Shown here: positions 7,792 to 15,919 of the stretch, one piece after another | Layout: the number at the start of each line of letters is the position of its first letter | Numbering within the stretch: the first letter of the stretch is position 1 | NCBI RefSeq assembly: GCF_000011085.1 | Contig: NC_006397.1 | Coordinates: forward strand, 62,001-126,000 | From: Haloarcula marismortui ATCC 43049 | Lineage (GTDB): Archaea; Halobacteriota; Halobacteria; Halobacteriales; Haloarculaceae | Length of the DNA stretch: 64,000 nucleotides | Direction of reading: 5' to 3' | The notes under the pieces: model-generated | Database searches by the model: none | What the model was told of the DNA's origin: nothing | What the model saw: the letters and a program-made list of their open reading frames with translations, nothing else | Made by a program: the position numbers and the translations under genes

Positions 7792-8120
7792 TCTGCAATA
7801 ACCACATACCGCTGCAAGTGACTGTGGAAGGTGGTGCAACGGTGACCAGCATTGCGGCGCTGATTACCTTTCTTGTGGCGACAGTGCTCGCCGTGCTCGT
7901 TACATATCGATTCCTGCAGGGATATCTCCAGTCGCGTTCTAGGCCCATTCTACTACTGGCCATCGGGATGTTCCTGCTGGCTCCAGCGCCAATGCTCCTC
8001 CGTCTCACTGCAGGGAATATTATCACTGTGACTACTCCAGTACGCGTTTTATCAACCACCGCGGTCGAAGCAATGGGACTGCTCGTTATCCTCGCAGTCA
8101 TCTATCAGGGGGACCGATGA
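7788..8120 (+). CDS. Small membrane protein, DUF7521-like
   Basis: A 110-residue protein with three membrane helices, the motif SRSRPILLLAIGMFLLAPAP, and an end in VIYQGDR. It overlaps the regulator upstream by 4 nt and the next DUF7521-like gene downstream by 4 nt, so three genes are translationally coupled. A second in-frame start (near residue 19) would remove a polar N-terminus and may be the real one. The family role is not known; its constant link to winged-helix regulators suggests signalling across the membrane. Confidence 0.7.
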   Translation: MICNNHIPLQVTVEGGATVTSIAALITFLVATVLAVLVTYRFLQGYLQSRSRPILLLAIGMFLLAPAPMLLRLTAGNIITVTTPVRVLSTTAVEAMGLLVILAVIYQGDR

Positions 8121-8395
8121 CTGTGCTAGATACCCTCGCCACGGTTGGTGCAGCCGGGACTGCACTGCTTGGTATCGTTGTCGCGTCGTTGGCTTTCCGC
8201 GGCTACCGACGCAACGACAGTCCGGTGATGCGTGGGTTGGCAATCGGTATCGTGGCTATCGCTGTTGTTCCGTTCCTCGTCGTCGAGGTAGTTACCCCAC
8301 TACTGCCGCTGACTGACGCACAGGCCCTTCTGGGCGCGACACTCTCACACACTATTGGTCTGCTTGCCATCTACCGGACGTTCAGTTCTAGTTAA
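8117..8395 (+). CDS. Small membrane protein, DUF7521-like
   Basis: A 92-residue protein with three membrane helices and the related motif RNDSPVMRGLAIGIVAIAVVPF after the first helix. It starts inside the stop of the preceding homologue (ATGA). Two adjacent divergent copies could form a hetero-oligomer. Confidence 0.7.
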   Translation: MTVLDTLATVGAAGTALLGIVVASLAFRGYRRNDSPVMRGLAIGIVAIAVVPFLVVEVVTPLLPLTDAQALLGATLSHTIGLLAIYRTFSSS

Positions 8396-8469
8396 TAAAT
8401 CTTTCCCACAGCTGTCAAACCTACAGCCATCAGTGTGTATATACCACCTATCCGGACCTCTGTCTACCC

Positions 8470-9132
8470 GTGAGACAGATGATGGAAACGACTGCAGGTG
8501 ACACACTCCAGCAGTTCGTCACCGCACCGGTTCGTACAGCGACGTACAAGCGACTGCTCTACCTCCTGCTCGCGTTCCCGCTGGGGGTGGCTTACTTTGT
8601 TGCATTCACCACAGGGTCCTCCCTCGGCCTCGGGTTGGCATTCACACTGGTGGGCCTTCCGGTCTTGCTCGTGACGCTTGTCGCCACGACGGGAGCAGCC
8701 GGACTGGAAGCTCGCCTCGCAACGGTCCTGCTGGATCAAGAGGTGGCAACCCCTCCATCGCCACGAGAGACACTTGACTCCGATGACGGCTATCTTGCGG
8801 CAGTGTGGCGTTTTGCCACTGAACCGACCACTTGGACGAGCGTAGCGGTAGTCCTCCTGAAATTCGTGTACGGGATAGTGGCTTTCGTCGTCACTATCAC
8901 CGGCACCGCGCTAGTCGGCACGCTGTTGGCCGCCCCTTTCGTCTACGACGATCCAGGAGTAAACTACCAGTTCGGACAGTACGCCGTCTCAACCCTTCCA
9001 GAGGCAATCGGTGTTGCCACCGTCGGTGTCGCCGGAATCTGGATACTGTGTAATGTCATCAACGTGGTTGCTGCGGCCGGCGGCCTCATGACCGATGCAT
9101 TCCTCTCCGTCGGACGGGAGCGTGCGGCCTAA
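8470..9132 (+). CDS. Sensor-domain membrane protein (PF13796-like)
   Basis: A 220-residue protein with a GTG start, homologous to the product of 6603-7346: the same two repeats LLAFPLGVAYF and LLKFVYGIVAF, and a matching VYDDPGVNY/FYDEPGLRV segment before the last helices. About five membrane helices are predicted. Its last codon overlaps the start of the regulator at 9132 by 1 nt, so the two are coupled. No kinase or other output domain is attached; output probably runs through the linked regulator. Confidence 0.7.
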   Translation: MRQMMETTAGDTLQQFVTAPVRTATYKRLLYLLLAFPLGVAYFVAFTTGSSLGLGLAFTLVGLPVLLVTLVATTGAAGLEARLATVLLDQEVATPPSPRETLDSDDGYLAAVWRFATEPTTWTSVAVVLLKFVYGIVAFVVTITGTALVGTLLAAPFVYDDPGVNYQFGQYAVSTLPEAIGVATVGVAGIWILCNVINVVAAAGGLMTDAFLSVGRERAA

Positions 9133-9467
9133 TGACAAGTGCCACCACGCGATCATCGTCGGGCTCCGACGAAATGCACGCCGGACCGACGGCCGACGAA
9201 CTACTGTCGTGTCTGGAAGACCAGTACACCCGCCAGATCGTGACTGCCTTGCAAGATGGCCCTATGCCAGCGCGTGATATCGTCGCGGCCTGTGACTGCT
9301 CACGACCGACGGTGTACCGTCGACTCAAGGAGCTGAAGGCAGCTACCGTCGTCACCACGGCGATGCGGTACGACCCGGACGGTCACCATCGGAAAGTATT
9401 CACACTCCAAGTCGACCAAATTACGCTTAAACTCCAGTCAGACGGGATTATCGTCCACACCTCGTAG
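9132..9467 (+). CDS. Winged-helix transcriptional regulator
   Basis: A 111-residue protein with helix-turn-helix region DIVAACDCSRPTVYRRLKELKAA and the C-terminal signature DPDGHHRKVFTLQVDQITLKL shared with the regulators at 686 and 7441. It is the last gene of the plus-strand signalling run 7441-9467. Confidence 0.78.
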   Translation: MTSATTRSSSGSDEMHAGPTADELLSCLEDQYTRQIVTALQDGPMPARDIVAACDCSRPTVYRRLKELKAATVVTTAMRYDPDGHHRKVFTLQVDQITLKLQSDGIIVHTS

Positions 9468-9477
9468 TCCTGTCACA

Positions 9478-9625
9478 ACTGCGTCGGGAAACGAGACGAT
9501 TGTCCAGCTATCGGGTTTCCGGACCCGCAATTCGGTCATCAGTTCTTCTTCTCTCGGCAAGCAGTATCAGCACTCTGGCTGGCGTAGGGGCGATTTTGTG
9601 TCCCCCTCGGAGTCAGAGGAGATCG
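9478..9625 (+). repeat. Decayed copy of the block at 19925-20067, with shared leader copy 3
   Basis: The stretch from AACGAGACGATTGTCCAGC to the leader TTTTGTGTCCCCCTCGG at 9594-9610 is about 85-90 percent identical, by eye, to 19930-20060. The block holds the 5' end of a minus-strand gene (start MTELRVRKPD at about 9540) and the divergent leader. After the leader no start codon remains, so this copy drives nothing recognisable. Confidence 0.65.
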
Positions 9626-10011
9626 GAAAGCGCACACAGCCAAATGGGCAACCAAGGTACCTATCACCCGCTCCGCTCGTCCGTGCCGAAGCGGACAGAC
9701 TCCTCTGGGAAACTCATCCTCCGTCCTCTGTATTCAGCAGCTGACTCCTGGCATCTTCTGGTGAGGTGGTCCGATCCGTACTGAATATATGGCCCGAGTC
9801 AGTCAGCAGAGAGGGTCACGATAGGCCGCAGAATAGTGAGAAATTTCTAAGAGGTTAGGTTTTGAATAGGTTCCCCTGCGGTATGCGATTTCGGCGGTCA
9901 ACCAGTGTGGGACCGGAGCGGACTCAATCGGAGCGGTGCAATCGTGAGACTCCTGTCGTGGAACGTGCAAAGGTCTGTCCCGCCAGCGGGGAACAAAGAC
10001 CGAATCAGAAG
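9626..10011. other. Decayed DNA without a recognisable gene
   Basis: No open frame here has haloarchaeal character. The stretch lies between a broken leader copy and an ISH3 transposase remnant, so it probably consists of eroded mobile-element DNA. Confidence 0.4.
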
Positions 10012-10430
10012 GCAGGTGTCGTTCATCGAGACTCAACGCGACGCTCGATACCACTACAGCAAACGCTTCGGCATCGCGTCGACCGATAGGTTGTTGAACA
10101 AGCGATAGCGACGACAGCGACACGAGACACGACGGTGAGGCTACTGTACATTGTGGTGAGTCTGCTGTTACAGAACGGGTGACGGTATCCTCACCACGAA
10201 TACGTGGCGACGCCCCGCCGAGGCAGGCATCGCCTCTGGCGGTGGCCGGACAAGGAGTTCAGCAATATGATCTGCCGAGCAGCGTGGACGGCCCTCGCGG
10301 TGCGTCGGGCCGTCCCCGTAAATCGTCCCCAGACGATCGGTGCCACTGGTAGTCACCGACCGAGCAGCGTCTGCCTGAGTGGAAGCGCTGTCGCGTCGGC
10401 GGCTAAACGCCGCCAACAGCGACAGTTCGT
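10012..10430 (+). pseudogene. Remnant of an ISH3-family transposase (3' third)
   Basis: Scattered frames encode pieces that match the C-terminus of the ISH3 transposase at 50359-50874: SFIETQRDARYHYSKRFGI, then VVSLLLQNG, HEYVATPRRG, FSNMICRAAWTALAVRRAV. Frameshifts and stops separate them. The following DNA also resembles the 3' non-coding end of that element. The 5' two thirds are missing. Confidence 0.8.
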
Positions 10431-10598
10431 GTCTTCGATCAACGCTCCTCGAGGGCTATCGACGACTGAGCACAACAGACCCAGTGACTCAGCCAGGCTA
10501 ACTGGCGATGCTTTGTGAGGTGCTGATAATTGTTTGGTTCATCGTGGCCAACGAACGAAACCCATATTATAGGCGTGTGACACGGACGGATGTCAGCG

Positions 10599-12131
10599 CT
10601 ATCCGAGATTAACGTTGATGGCTTTGGTCTGTGTAAATTCGTCGATAGCTTCAGCAGCGTTCTCCCGGCCGGTGCCGGACTGTTTGTAGCCGCCGAAGGG
10701 CTGGCCCGCCGACACGTCGTTGTAGTGGTTCACCCAGACGACGCCGGCTTCGAGACGCCGGGCTGTTTGGAGGGCCTTAGTCACGTCACCGGAGATGACG
10801 CCAGCGGCGAGGCCGTAGTCGACGTCGTTGGCCAGTTCGACCACGTCGTCCTCGTCACTCCAGGAGAACGTCTCCATGACGGGACCGAAGATTTCTTTCT
10901 GCACCGAGGGATGGTCGTGGTCGATATCGTCGATAACGGTCGGTTCGTAGAACGCACCGCCGGCGAGCGACTCGTCGTCGGGTGCGCTGCCGCCGGTTCG
11001 GATGGTTGCACCGCTCTCGCGGGCGGCCTCCACGAACTCGTTCGTTCGCTGGACCTGTTCGTCGGAGACTTTCGGTCCCATGTCCGTCTCTTCGAGGAGT
11101 GGGTCACCGACGGTCATGCCGGACGCGGCATTGGTGAACGTCTCGAGGAACTGCTCTTCAATATCCTCGTGAACGAACAATCGGGAGCCTGCGGCACAGC
11201 ACTCGCCTTTATTGAAGAAGATGGCCATCATCGCCGCCTCGACTGCCTCTTCGAGGTCGGCGTCAGGGTAGACGATGACGGGACTCTTTCCGCCGAGTTC
11301 GAGCGTCGTCTTCTTGATGTCCTCCGCGGAGTTGCGGATAATTTCTTTGCCGACTTCCGTCGAACCGGTAAAGGAAATCTTGGGCACGTCCTCGTGGGTC
11401 GAGAGAGGGGCGCCGGCGTCCTCACCGTAGCCGGTGACGACGTTGATGACGCCGTCTGGAACGGTGTTGTCGACGAGTTCCATCAGTTTGAGAGTGGACA
11501 GCGGCGTCTCTTCAGAGGGTTTGAGAACCACCGTGTTGCCGGCGGCGAGAGCGGGACCGCACTTCCAGATGGCGATGAGCAGCGGGAAGTTCCACGGTAC
11601 GATTGCGCCGACGACGCCGTAGGGTTCCTTGACAGTGAAGACCTGTTTCTCCCGGTCGAAGAGGTCGTTCGTCTGACGAGTTTCCCCGTTGACGTTGCGG
11701 GCGGCGGCAGCGTAGTATGTGAGGTGGTCGATGACCAGTCCCATGTCGCCCATCGCTTCGGTGATCGTCTTGCCAGTATCCAGTACTTCGAGCGTGGCGA
11801 GAGTCTTCCGGTTCTCTTCGACGGCGTGGGCCATCTCTGAGAGGACGCGCTGACGCTCTCCCGGTGAGGCGTCCTTCCACCCCCCGTCGAAGGCCTGCTG
11901 TGCAGCCTTGACTGCGTCGTCGATGTCGGCAGCGTTGCCCGCGGGCACTTCACCGAGTACCGCATCTGTCGTCGGATCCCGGGTCTCGATTGTCTTGTGG
12001 CTATTGCCAGCGACGAACTCGCCACCGATGTAGTGGGAGAGGTTGTCCGGTATCGCATCTGCAGCGGCGTCCCGATGGCGTTGTTTGATTGCACTATCCG
12101 TCTCTGTGGAATCATCACTGGCTGTACTCAT
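10599..12131 (-). CDS. Aldehyde dehydrogenase (NAD(P)-dependent, betaine-aldehyde type)
   Basis: A 510-residue ALDH. The hallmarks are PWNFPLLIAIW, NTVVLKPSEETP, FTGSTEVGK (nucleotide binding), TTLELGGKSP with the general base Glu, and FFNKGECCAAGSR with the catalytic Cys. The C-terminal PFGGYKQSGTGRE is standard. It oxidises an aldehyde to the acid in the cytoplasm. The ATG at 12131 is chosen; the longer frame upstream is AT-rich and non-coding in character, and contains an AATTATTTACTAT box about 30-40 nt before this start. It is divergent from the regulator at 12444. With the second ALDH and the amine oxidase-like protein downstream it may serve amine degradation. Confidence 0.92.
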   Translation of the reverse strand: MSTASDDSTETDSAIKQRHRDAAADAIPDNLSHYIGGEFVAGNSHKTIETRDPTTDAVLGEVPAGNAADIDDAVKAAQQAFDGGWKDASPGERQRVLSEMAHAVEENRKTLATLEVLDTGKTITEAMGDMGLVIDHLTYYAAAARNVNGETRQTNDLFDREKQVFTVKEPYGVVGAIVPWNFPLLIAIWKCGPALAAGNTVVLKPSEETPLSTLKLMELVDNTVPDGVINVVTGYGEDAGAPLSTHEDVPKISFTGSTEVGKEIIRNSAEDIKKTTLELGGKSPVIVYPDADLEEAVEAAMMAIFFNKGECCAAGSRLFVHEDIEEQFLETFTNAASGMTVGDPLLEETDMGPKVSDEQVQRTNEFVEAARESGATIRTGGSAPDDESLAGGAFYEPTVIDDIDHDHPSVQKEIFGPVMETFSWSDEDDVVELANDVDYGLAAGVISGDVTKALQTARRLEAGVVWVNHYNDVSAGQPFGGYKQSGTGRENAAEAIDEFTQTKAINVNLG

Positions 12132-12443
12132 ACTGGGCCAGTAACAATATTTGTCACGCGATAGTAAATAATTAGTTGATATTATATTATACTTCATTAC
12201 TATACAGCACAATATATGAGAGTGTAATATTACGATACTGGTCAGTGAATTGTATAATCACGCTATCTGGGGTGACGAGTGGTACGTTGGTCGATATAGC
12301 ATATCCGAATCCCGCCAATGAAGGACCGCTGGCTGCGGGAAACAAGGACTGAATATGTCTTATATTTCCAACATTTGCGGCCATAGCATAGTTGGAGAAC
12401 ACTTATTGCGATTGCGAACCCAAACTGGAACGAACAGAACACA

Positions 12444-13040
12444 ATGATCAACGGGAACGATTTCGAGTTCGATCTCTCACCCCGCGATGTGGCTATTCTC
12501 AAGGCTAGAGTGAAATATCCCGAGAAACCTGCCAGTAAACTTCGTGATATCTTGGAAGAAGAGTTTGATATCTCACTCTCTCACAATCGCGTGAACGAGA
12601 TCCTAAACGAGATGCGCGACGAGGATGTGTTCTCGATGCGTGCAATCCCAAATCAGAACATCTTCGAATACTATATCTTTCAGGTTGCCTTTCATTATTC
12701 GAATTTTGATGAGAACTGGGAGCGTTGCTACAAACGATTGCTCGACGACCCGCACGTGATGTTCTTTGCCAGCGCGGACGACTACCACGAGTGGCAGTTC
12801 ATCGCGCAATTCGCATCACCAGAGCAGAGTGAGGCGTGGCGTCACGACTTCGTCAGGGAGTACGGCGACTTCATCGCACAGATAGACAAAACGGCATTCC
12901 CGACGGTCCATAAGTTCGAGACGGCAGCAGCTGTCTTCAACGACCTGCTGCGAGATATGGGCGGTGAGGAGTATCTTGGGGACGGAGAGCAGGAGACTGG
13001 CGAGCATGAGGAGACTGACCGCGTCTCGGTAAATCAGTAA
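12444..13040 (+). CDS. Winged-helix regulator next to the aldehyde dehydrogenases
   Basis: A 198-residue protein. The N-terminal 65 residues form a helix-turn-helix (DVAILKARVKYPEKPASKLRDILEEEF, then SHNRVNEILNEMR). The rest is an alpha/beta domain with FHYSNFDENWERCYKRLL and an acidic tail. A ligand-binding role for the second domain is likely but no known domain was recognised. It stands divergent to the ALDH at 10599-12131 and upstream of the ALDH at 14399, from which an IS now separates it. It probably controls these genes. Confidence 0.7.
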   Translation: MINGNDFEFDLSPRDVAILKARVKYPEKPASKLRDILEEEFDISLSHNRVNEILNEMRDEDVFSMRAIPNQNIFEYYIFQVAFHYSNFDENWERCYKRLLDDPHVMFFASADDYHEWQFIAQFASPEQSEAWRHDFVREYGDFIAQIDKTAFPTVHKFETAAAVFNDLLRDMGGEEYLGDGEQETGEHEETDRVSVNQ

Positions 13041-13103
13041 ACTATCCCACCGGCTCTGTTGAAACCCTCAGGGAGTTACATATTCGTCCTGTAATTCCAC
13101 GAG

Positions 13104-13925
13104 ATGAAGGTCCTCCCGAAGTCGCAGATTCTCCGGTTTACTGAGAAGGCAATCCATCTGGCACGGCGAGCGGTCTCTCGATACTCCTCGAAATTCTCCA
13201 ACCATCGCTACACACTTCCCCAGCACGTTGTTTTACTGTGTCTCAAAGTCCGGAAGAACACGACCTACCGTGGCCTGCTTGACGAATTAATCGAGATGCC
13301 ACGCATTCGTCACGCTCTCGGGCTATCCGAACTTCCTACGCCATCAACGCTTTGTAAGGCGTTCAGTCGGCTTGATATGGCAGTGTGGCGTGTTATATTG
13401 ACTCTCTCAGCCACGCTACTTCCGACGAGCGGCATTGTTGGAGTTGATGCATCAGGATTTGACCGCAGTCACGCCTCGAAACACTACACGAAACGCGCTG
13501 AACTCACGATTCAGCAGCTCAAAGTGACACTGCTGGCCGATGCGAAGGTGAACGCAATCCTTGATCTCCACGTGACAACGACACGAAAACACGATAGCCA
13601 GATTGCACCGTCGTTGATCAAACGCAATCCCGATGATATTGATATTCTGCTTGGTGACAAAGGGTACGACGACCAGAAGATCAGACGACTTGCCCGTTAC
13701 CACGAGGTTCGACCACTGATCAAGCATCGTGAGTCCACATCGCTCCACAAGGCATGGAACGCGCGCTTAGACGCCAATCTCTACGGTCAGCGGAGTCAAT
13801 CTGAGACTGTGAACTCCACGCTCAAGCGGAAGTACGGTGCGTTCGTCCGATCACGACGCTGGTGGAAACAGTTCCGTGAACTCACTATCGCCTGTCTCGT
13901 TCATAATGTAGACCGGTCACTCTGA
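13104..13925 (+). CDS. IS5-family transposase
   Basis: A 273-residue DDE transposase. Catalytic candidates are Asp in GIVGVDASGFDR (near residue 116), Asp in DILLGDKGYDDQ (near 192) and Glu in QRSQSETVNSTLKRKYG (near 240), with the YREK-like Y...R..K spacing after the Glu. The length is normal and the frame is intact, so the element may be active. Confidence 0.9.
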   Translation: MKVLPKSQILRFTEKAIHLARRAVSRYSSKFSNHRYTLPQHVVLLCLKVRKNTTYRGLLDELIEMPRIRHALGLSELPTPSTLCKAFSRLDMAVWRVILTLSATLLPTSGIVGVDASGFDRSHASKHYTKRAELTIQQLKVTLLADAKVNAILDLHVTTTRKHDSQIAPSLIKRNPDDIDILLGDKGYDDQKIRRLARYHEVRPLIKHRESTSLHKAWNARLDANLYGQRSQSETVNSTLKRKYGAFVRSRRWWKQFRELTIACLVHNVDRSL

Positions 13926-13939
13926 GTGGTCAAGACAGG

Positions 13940-14149
13940 TCAGCCCATGAATGATACTAATATGCCGATAACTGCACAAAGTGCCCCTAATCCCTGAAAG
14001 AACATCTTCCCACTATCGGACATAGAATCTTCATCAACCGCCCCGAAGAACCAAAATCGAATGGTTGCTTCGGGCCAAATTGCGCCGGTGATACCAACTA
14101 TAAACAGCAAGAACCCTGCGATTGCACTCATGTTGTTGTCTGCCCTCAA
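13940..14149 (-). CDS. Passenger membrane protein inside the IS
   Basis: A 69-residue protein with two membrane helices (about residues 8-26 and 50-67) joined by a short acidic loop (FFGAVDEDSMSDSGK). It lies inside the inverted repeats of the IS, convergent to the transposase with a 14-bp gap. IS5 elements usually carry only the transposase, so this is cargo. The composition is haloarchaeal. The function is unknown; an N-terminal MRAD extension may not be translated, with MSAIAGF the other start. Confidence 0.6.
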   Translation of the reverse strand: MRADNNMSAIAGFLLFIVGITGAIWPEATIRFWFFGAVDEDSMSDSGKMFFQGLGALCAVIGILVSFMG

Positions 14150-14398
14150 ACTAATAATAAGCCTTGTGACGGCTAATTTGCAGGCTTCAGCGAGCGACTG
14201 TTTCGTGTATGAATATATCTGAATAATAGGATTTCAACAGAGCCATCCCACCCTATTCGCTTGTGCTTCTGCCGGGGTCGGAAGGCAGGCGCTGGTCAAG
14301 CGTGGCACCTCCGCCTTGATTTAGGTGAACGCTTATTTCGGTTGCTTACGCAGTGTGCGTAGAGACACCAGTGAACAAGGTGTGTCAGTAGGGTTAGG

Positions 14399-15919
14399 AT
14401 GACATCTCATTCAGAGATCGACACACTGCGAATCAAGGCCCGGCACGCGGAGCTTGCTGAATCGCTACTCCCGTCGGGACCACTCAAACACTTCGTCGAT
14501 GGCGAGTGGATTACTGGACGTGGCGACGACACGTTTCAGTCCATAGATCCGACGACGGGTGAGTCGCTGGTGGGCGTCTACGAGGGGACCAAAGAGGAAG
14601 TCAACAGAGCGGTCGATGCCGCCTGGGAAGCATACGAGCAACGCTGGTCAGAGACCACGCCGGCGGAGAGACAGCAGTTGCTCCTGACAATGGCCGACCG
14701 GCTCGAAGCACGCGCCGAGGACTTCGCGCTTATCGAGGTACTCGACAACGGGAAACCAATTACTGAGGCTCGCGAGGACATCGAACTCGCCGTCGACCAC
14801 TTCCGATACTTCGCCGGTGCCGCTCGAAATATCGAAGGAAAAACCGTCCCACACAAGGAGTTACACATCCAGACCCGACGAGAACCCTACGGCGTCGTCG
14901 GACAGGTCGTCCCCTGGAACTTCCCGCTGTTGCTTGCCACCTGGAAACTCGCGCCGGCACTCGCCGCCGGCAACACGGTCGTCCTCAAACCAGCCGAGCA
15001 GACACCGATTTCACTGCTTACGTACATGCGCGAGATTGCGGACGTGTTACCAGACGGCGTCGTCAATGTCGTCACCGGATTCGGTCCCGAGACAGGTGCG
15101 CCGCTGGTCTCTCATGAGCGCGTTCCAAAGGTGGCTTTCACCGGCTCGACGGAAGTGGGACAGGGCGTGATGAAAGCCGCCGCGAACACGATTAGTGACA
15201 TCACGCTCGAACTCGGCGGGAAGAGTCCACTCATCGTTGCGCCGGACGCAGACCCGGCAGAGGCAGCGGACATCGCTGTTGACGCGATGTTTTTCAACGG
15301 CGGCGAGTGCTGTAGTGCCGGGACACGACTGTTCATCCACGAGAGCATCGCAGACGAGTTCGTCGACGCGTTTCTCGACGCCGTTGGCAAACTCCAAATG
15401 GGCGACCCGCTTGAGGAATCCACCGACATCGGCCCACAGGTCAGCCGTGCAGAAGTCGAAAAGACGCTGCACTACATCGGCCTCGCCAGGGACTCAGACG
15501 CAAGCATCCTCCGGGGCGGTGGCACTGTTGAGGAGGGAATCCTCGCTGAGGGCTGTTTCGTCGAACCGACTGTCATCGCGGACGTCGGCGCCGACAGCAC
15601 CGTCGCGACACAGGAGATTTTCGGACCCGTCGAGATCATGCTTGAGTGGGACGGTTACGACGAGATGGTCGCACGCGCGAACAACGTGGACTACGGCCTT
15701 GCTGCCGGTGTGGTGACCGACGACCTCTCCTTCGCCCACCGCATCGCCGAGGACATTATGGCCGGCAACATTTGGGTCAACACGTTCAACCGTCTGCCGG
15801 CAGGCCAGCCCTTCGGCGGCTACAAGCAATCCGGAATCGGTCGAGAAGGAGCGATGGAGACGCTTCGGGAGTATACCCAGACGAAATCCATAACGATGAA
15901 CCTGGGCGATGGTCAGTAG
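14399..15919 (+). CDS. Aldehyde dehydrogenase
   Basis: A 506-residue ALDH with VVPWNFPLLLATW, NTVVLKPAEQTP, FTGSTEVGQ, DITLELGGKSP (general base Glu) and FFNGGECCSAGTR (catalytic Cys). It is clearly a paralogue of the enzyme at 10599-12131 but not a recent duplicate. Its stop overlaps the end of the convergent amine oxidase-like gene by 7 nt. It probably oxidises the aldehyde made from an amine or alcohol by a neighbouring enzyme. Confidence 0.92.
   Translation: MTSHSEIDTLRIKARHAELAESLLPSGPLKHFVDGEWITGRGDDTFQSIDPTTGESLVGVYEGTKEEVNRAVDAAWEAYEQRWSETTPAERQQLLLTMADRLEARAEDFALIEVLDNGKPITEAREDIELAVDHFRYFAGAARNIEGKTVPHKELHIQTRREPYGVVGQVVPWNFPLLLATWKLAPALAAGNTVVLKPAEQTPISLLTYMREIADVLPDGVVNVVTGFGPETGAPLVSHERVPKVAFTGSTEVGQGVMKAAANTISDITLELGGKSPLIVAPDADPAEAADIAVDAMFFNGGECCSAGTRLFIHESIADEFVDAFLDAVGKLQMGDPLEESTDIGPQVSRAEVEKTLHYIGLARDSDASILRGGGTVEEGILAEGCFVEPTVIADVGADSTVATQEIFGPVEIMLEWDGYDEMVARANNVDYGLAAGVVTDDLSFAHRIAEDIMAGNIWVNTFNRLPAGQPFGGYKQSGIGREGAMETLREYTQTKSITMNLGDGQ

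Larger units (their letters stand above)
13052..14244 (+). mobile_element. Complete 1193-bp IS5-family element (ISH1-type) with target duplication
   Basis: The terminal inverted repeats GGCTCTGTTGAAA (13052-13064) and TTTCAACAGAGCC (14232-14244) are perfect over 13 bp, and match at 16 of 17 if extended. Both ends are flanked by the direct repeat ATCCCACC (13044-13051 and 14245-14252), an 8-bp target duplication. Eight-base duplications fit the ISH1 subgroup of IS5. The element holds a full transposase and a minus-strand passenger gene, which is unusual. It inserted between the regulator at 12444 and the aldehyde dehydrogenase at 14399. Confidence 0.92.

Noticed and set aside
10590-11840. A 416-codon plus-strand open frame
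   Set aside because: It is antisense to the aldehyde dehydrogenase. High GC in third positions leaves the opposite frame open; composition is not that of a real protein.
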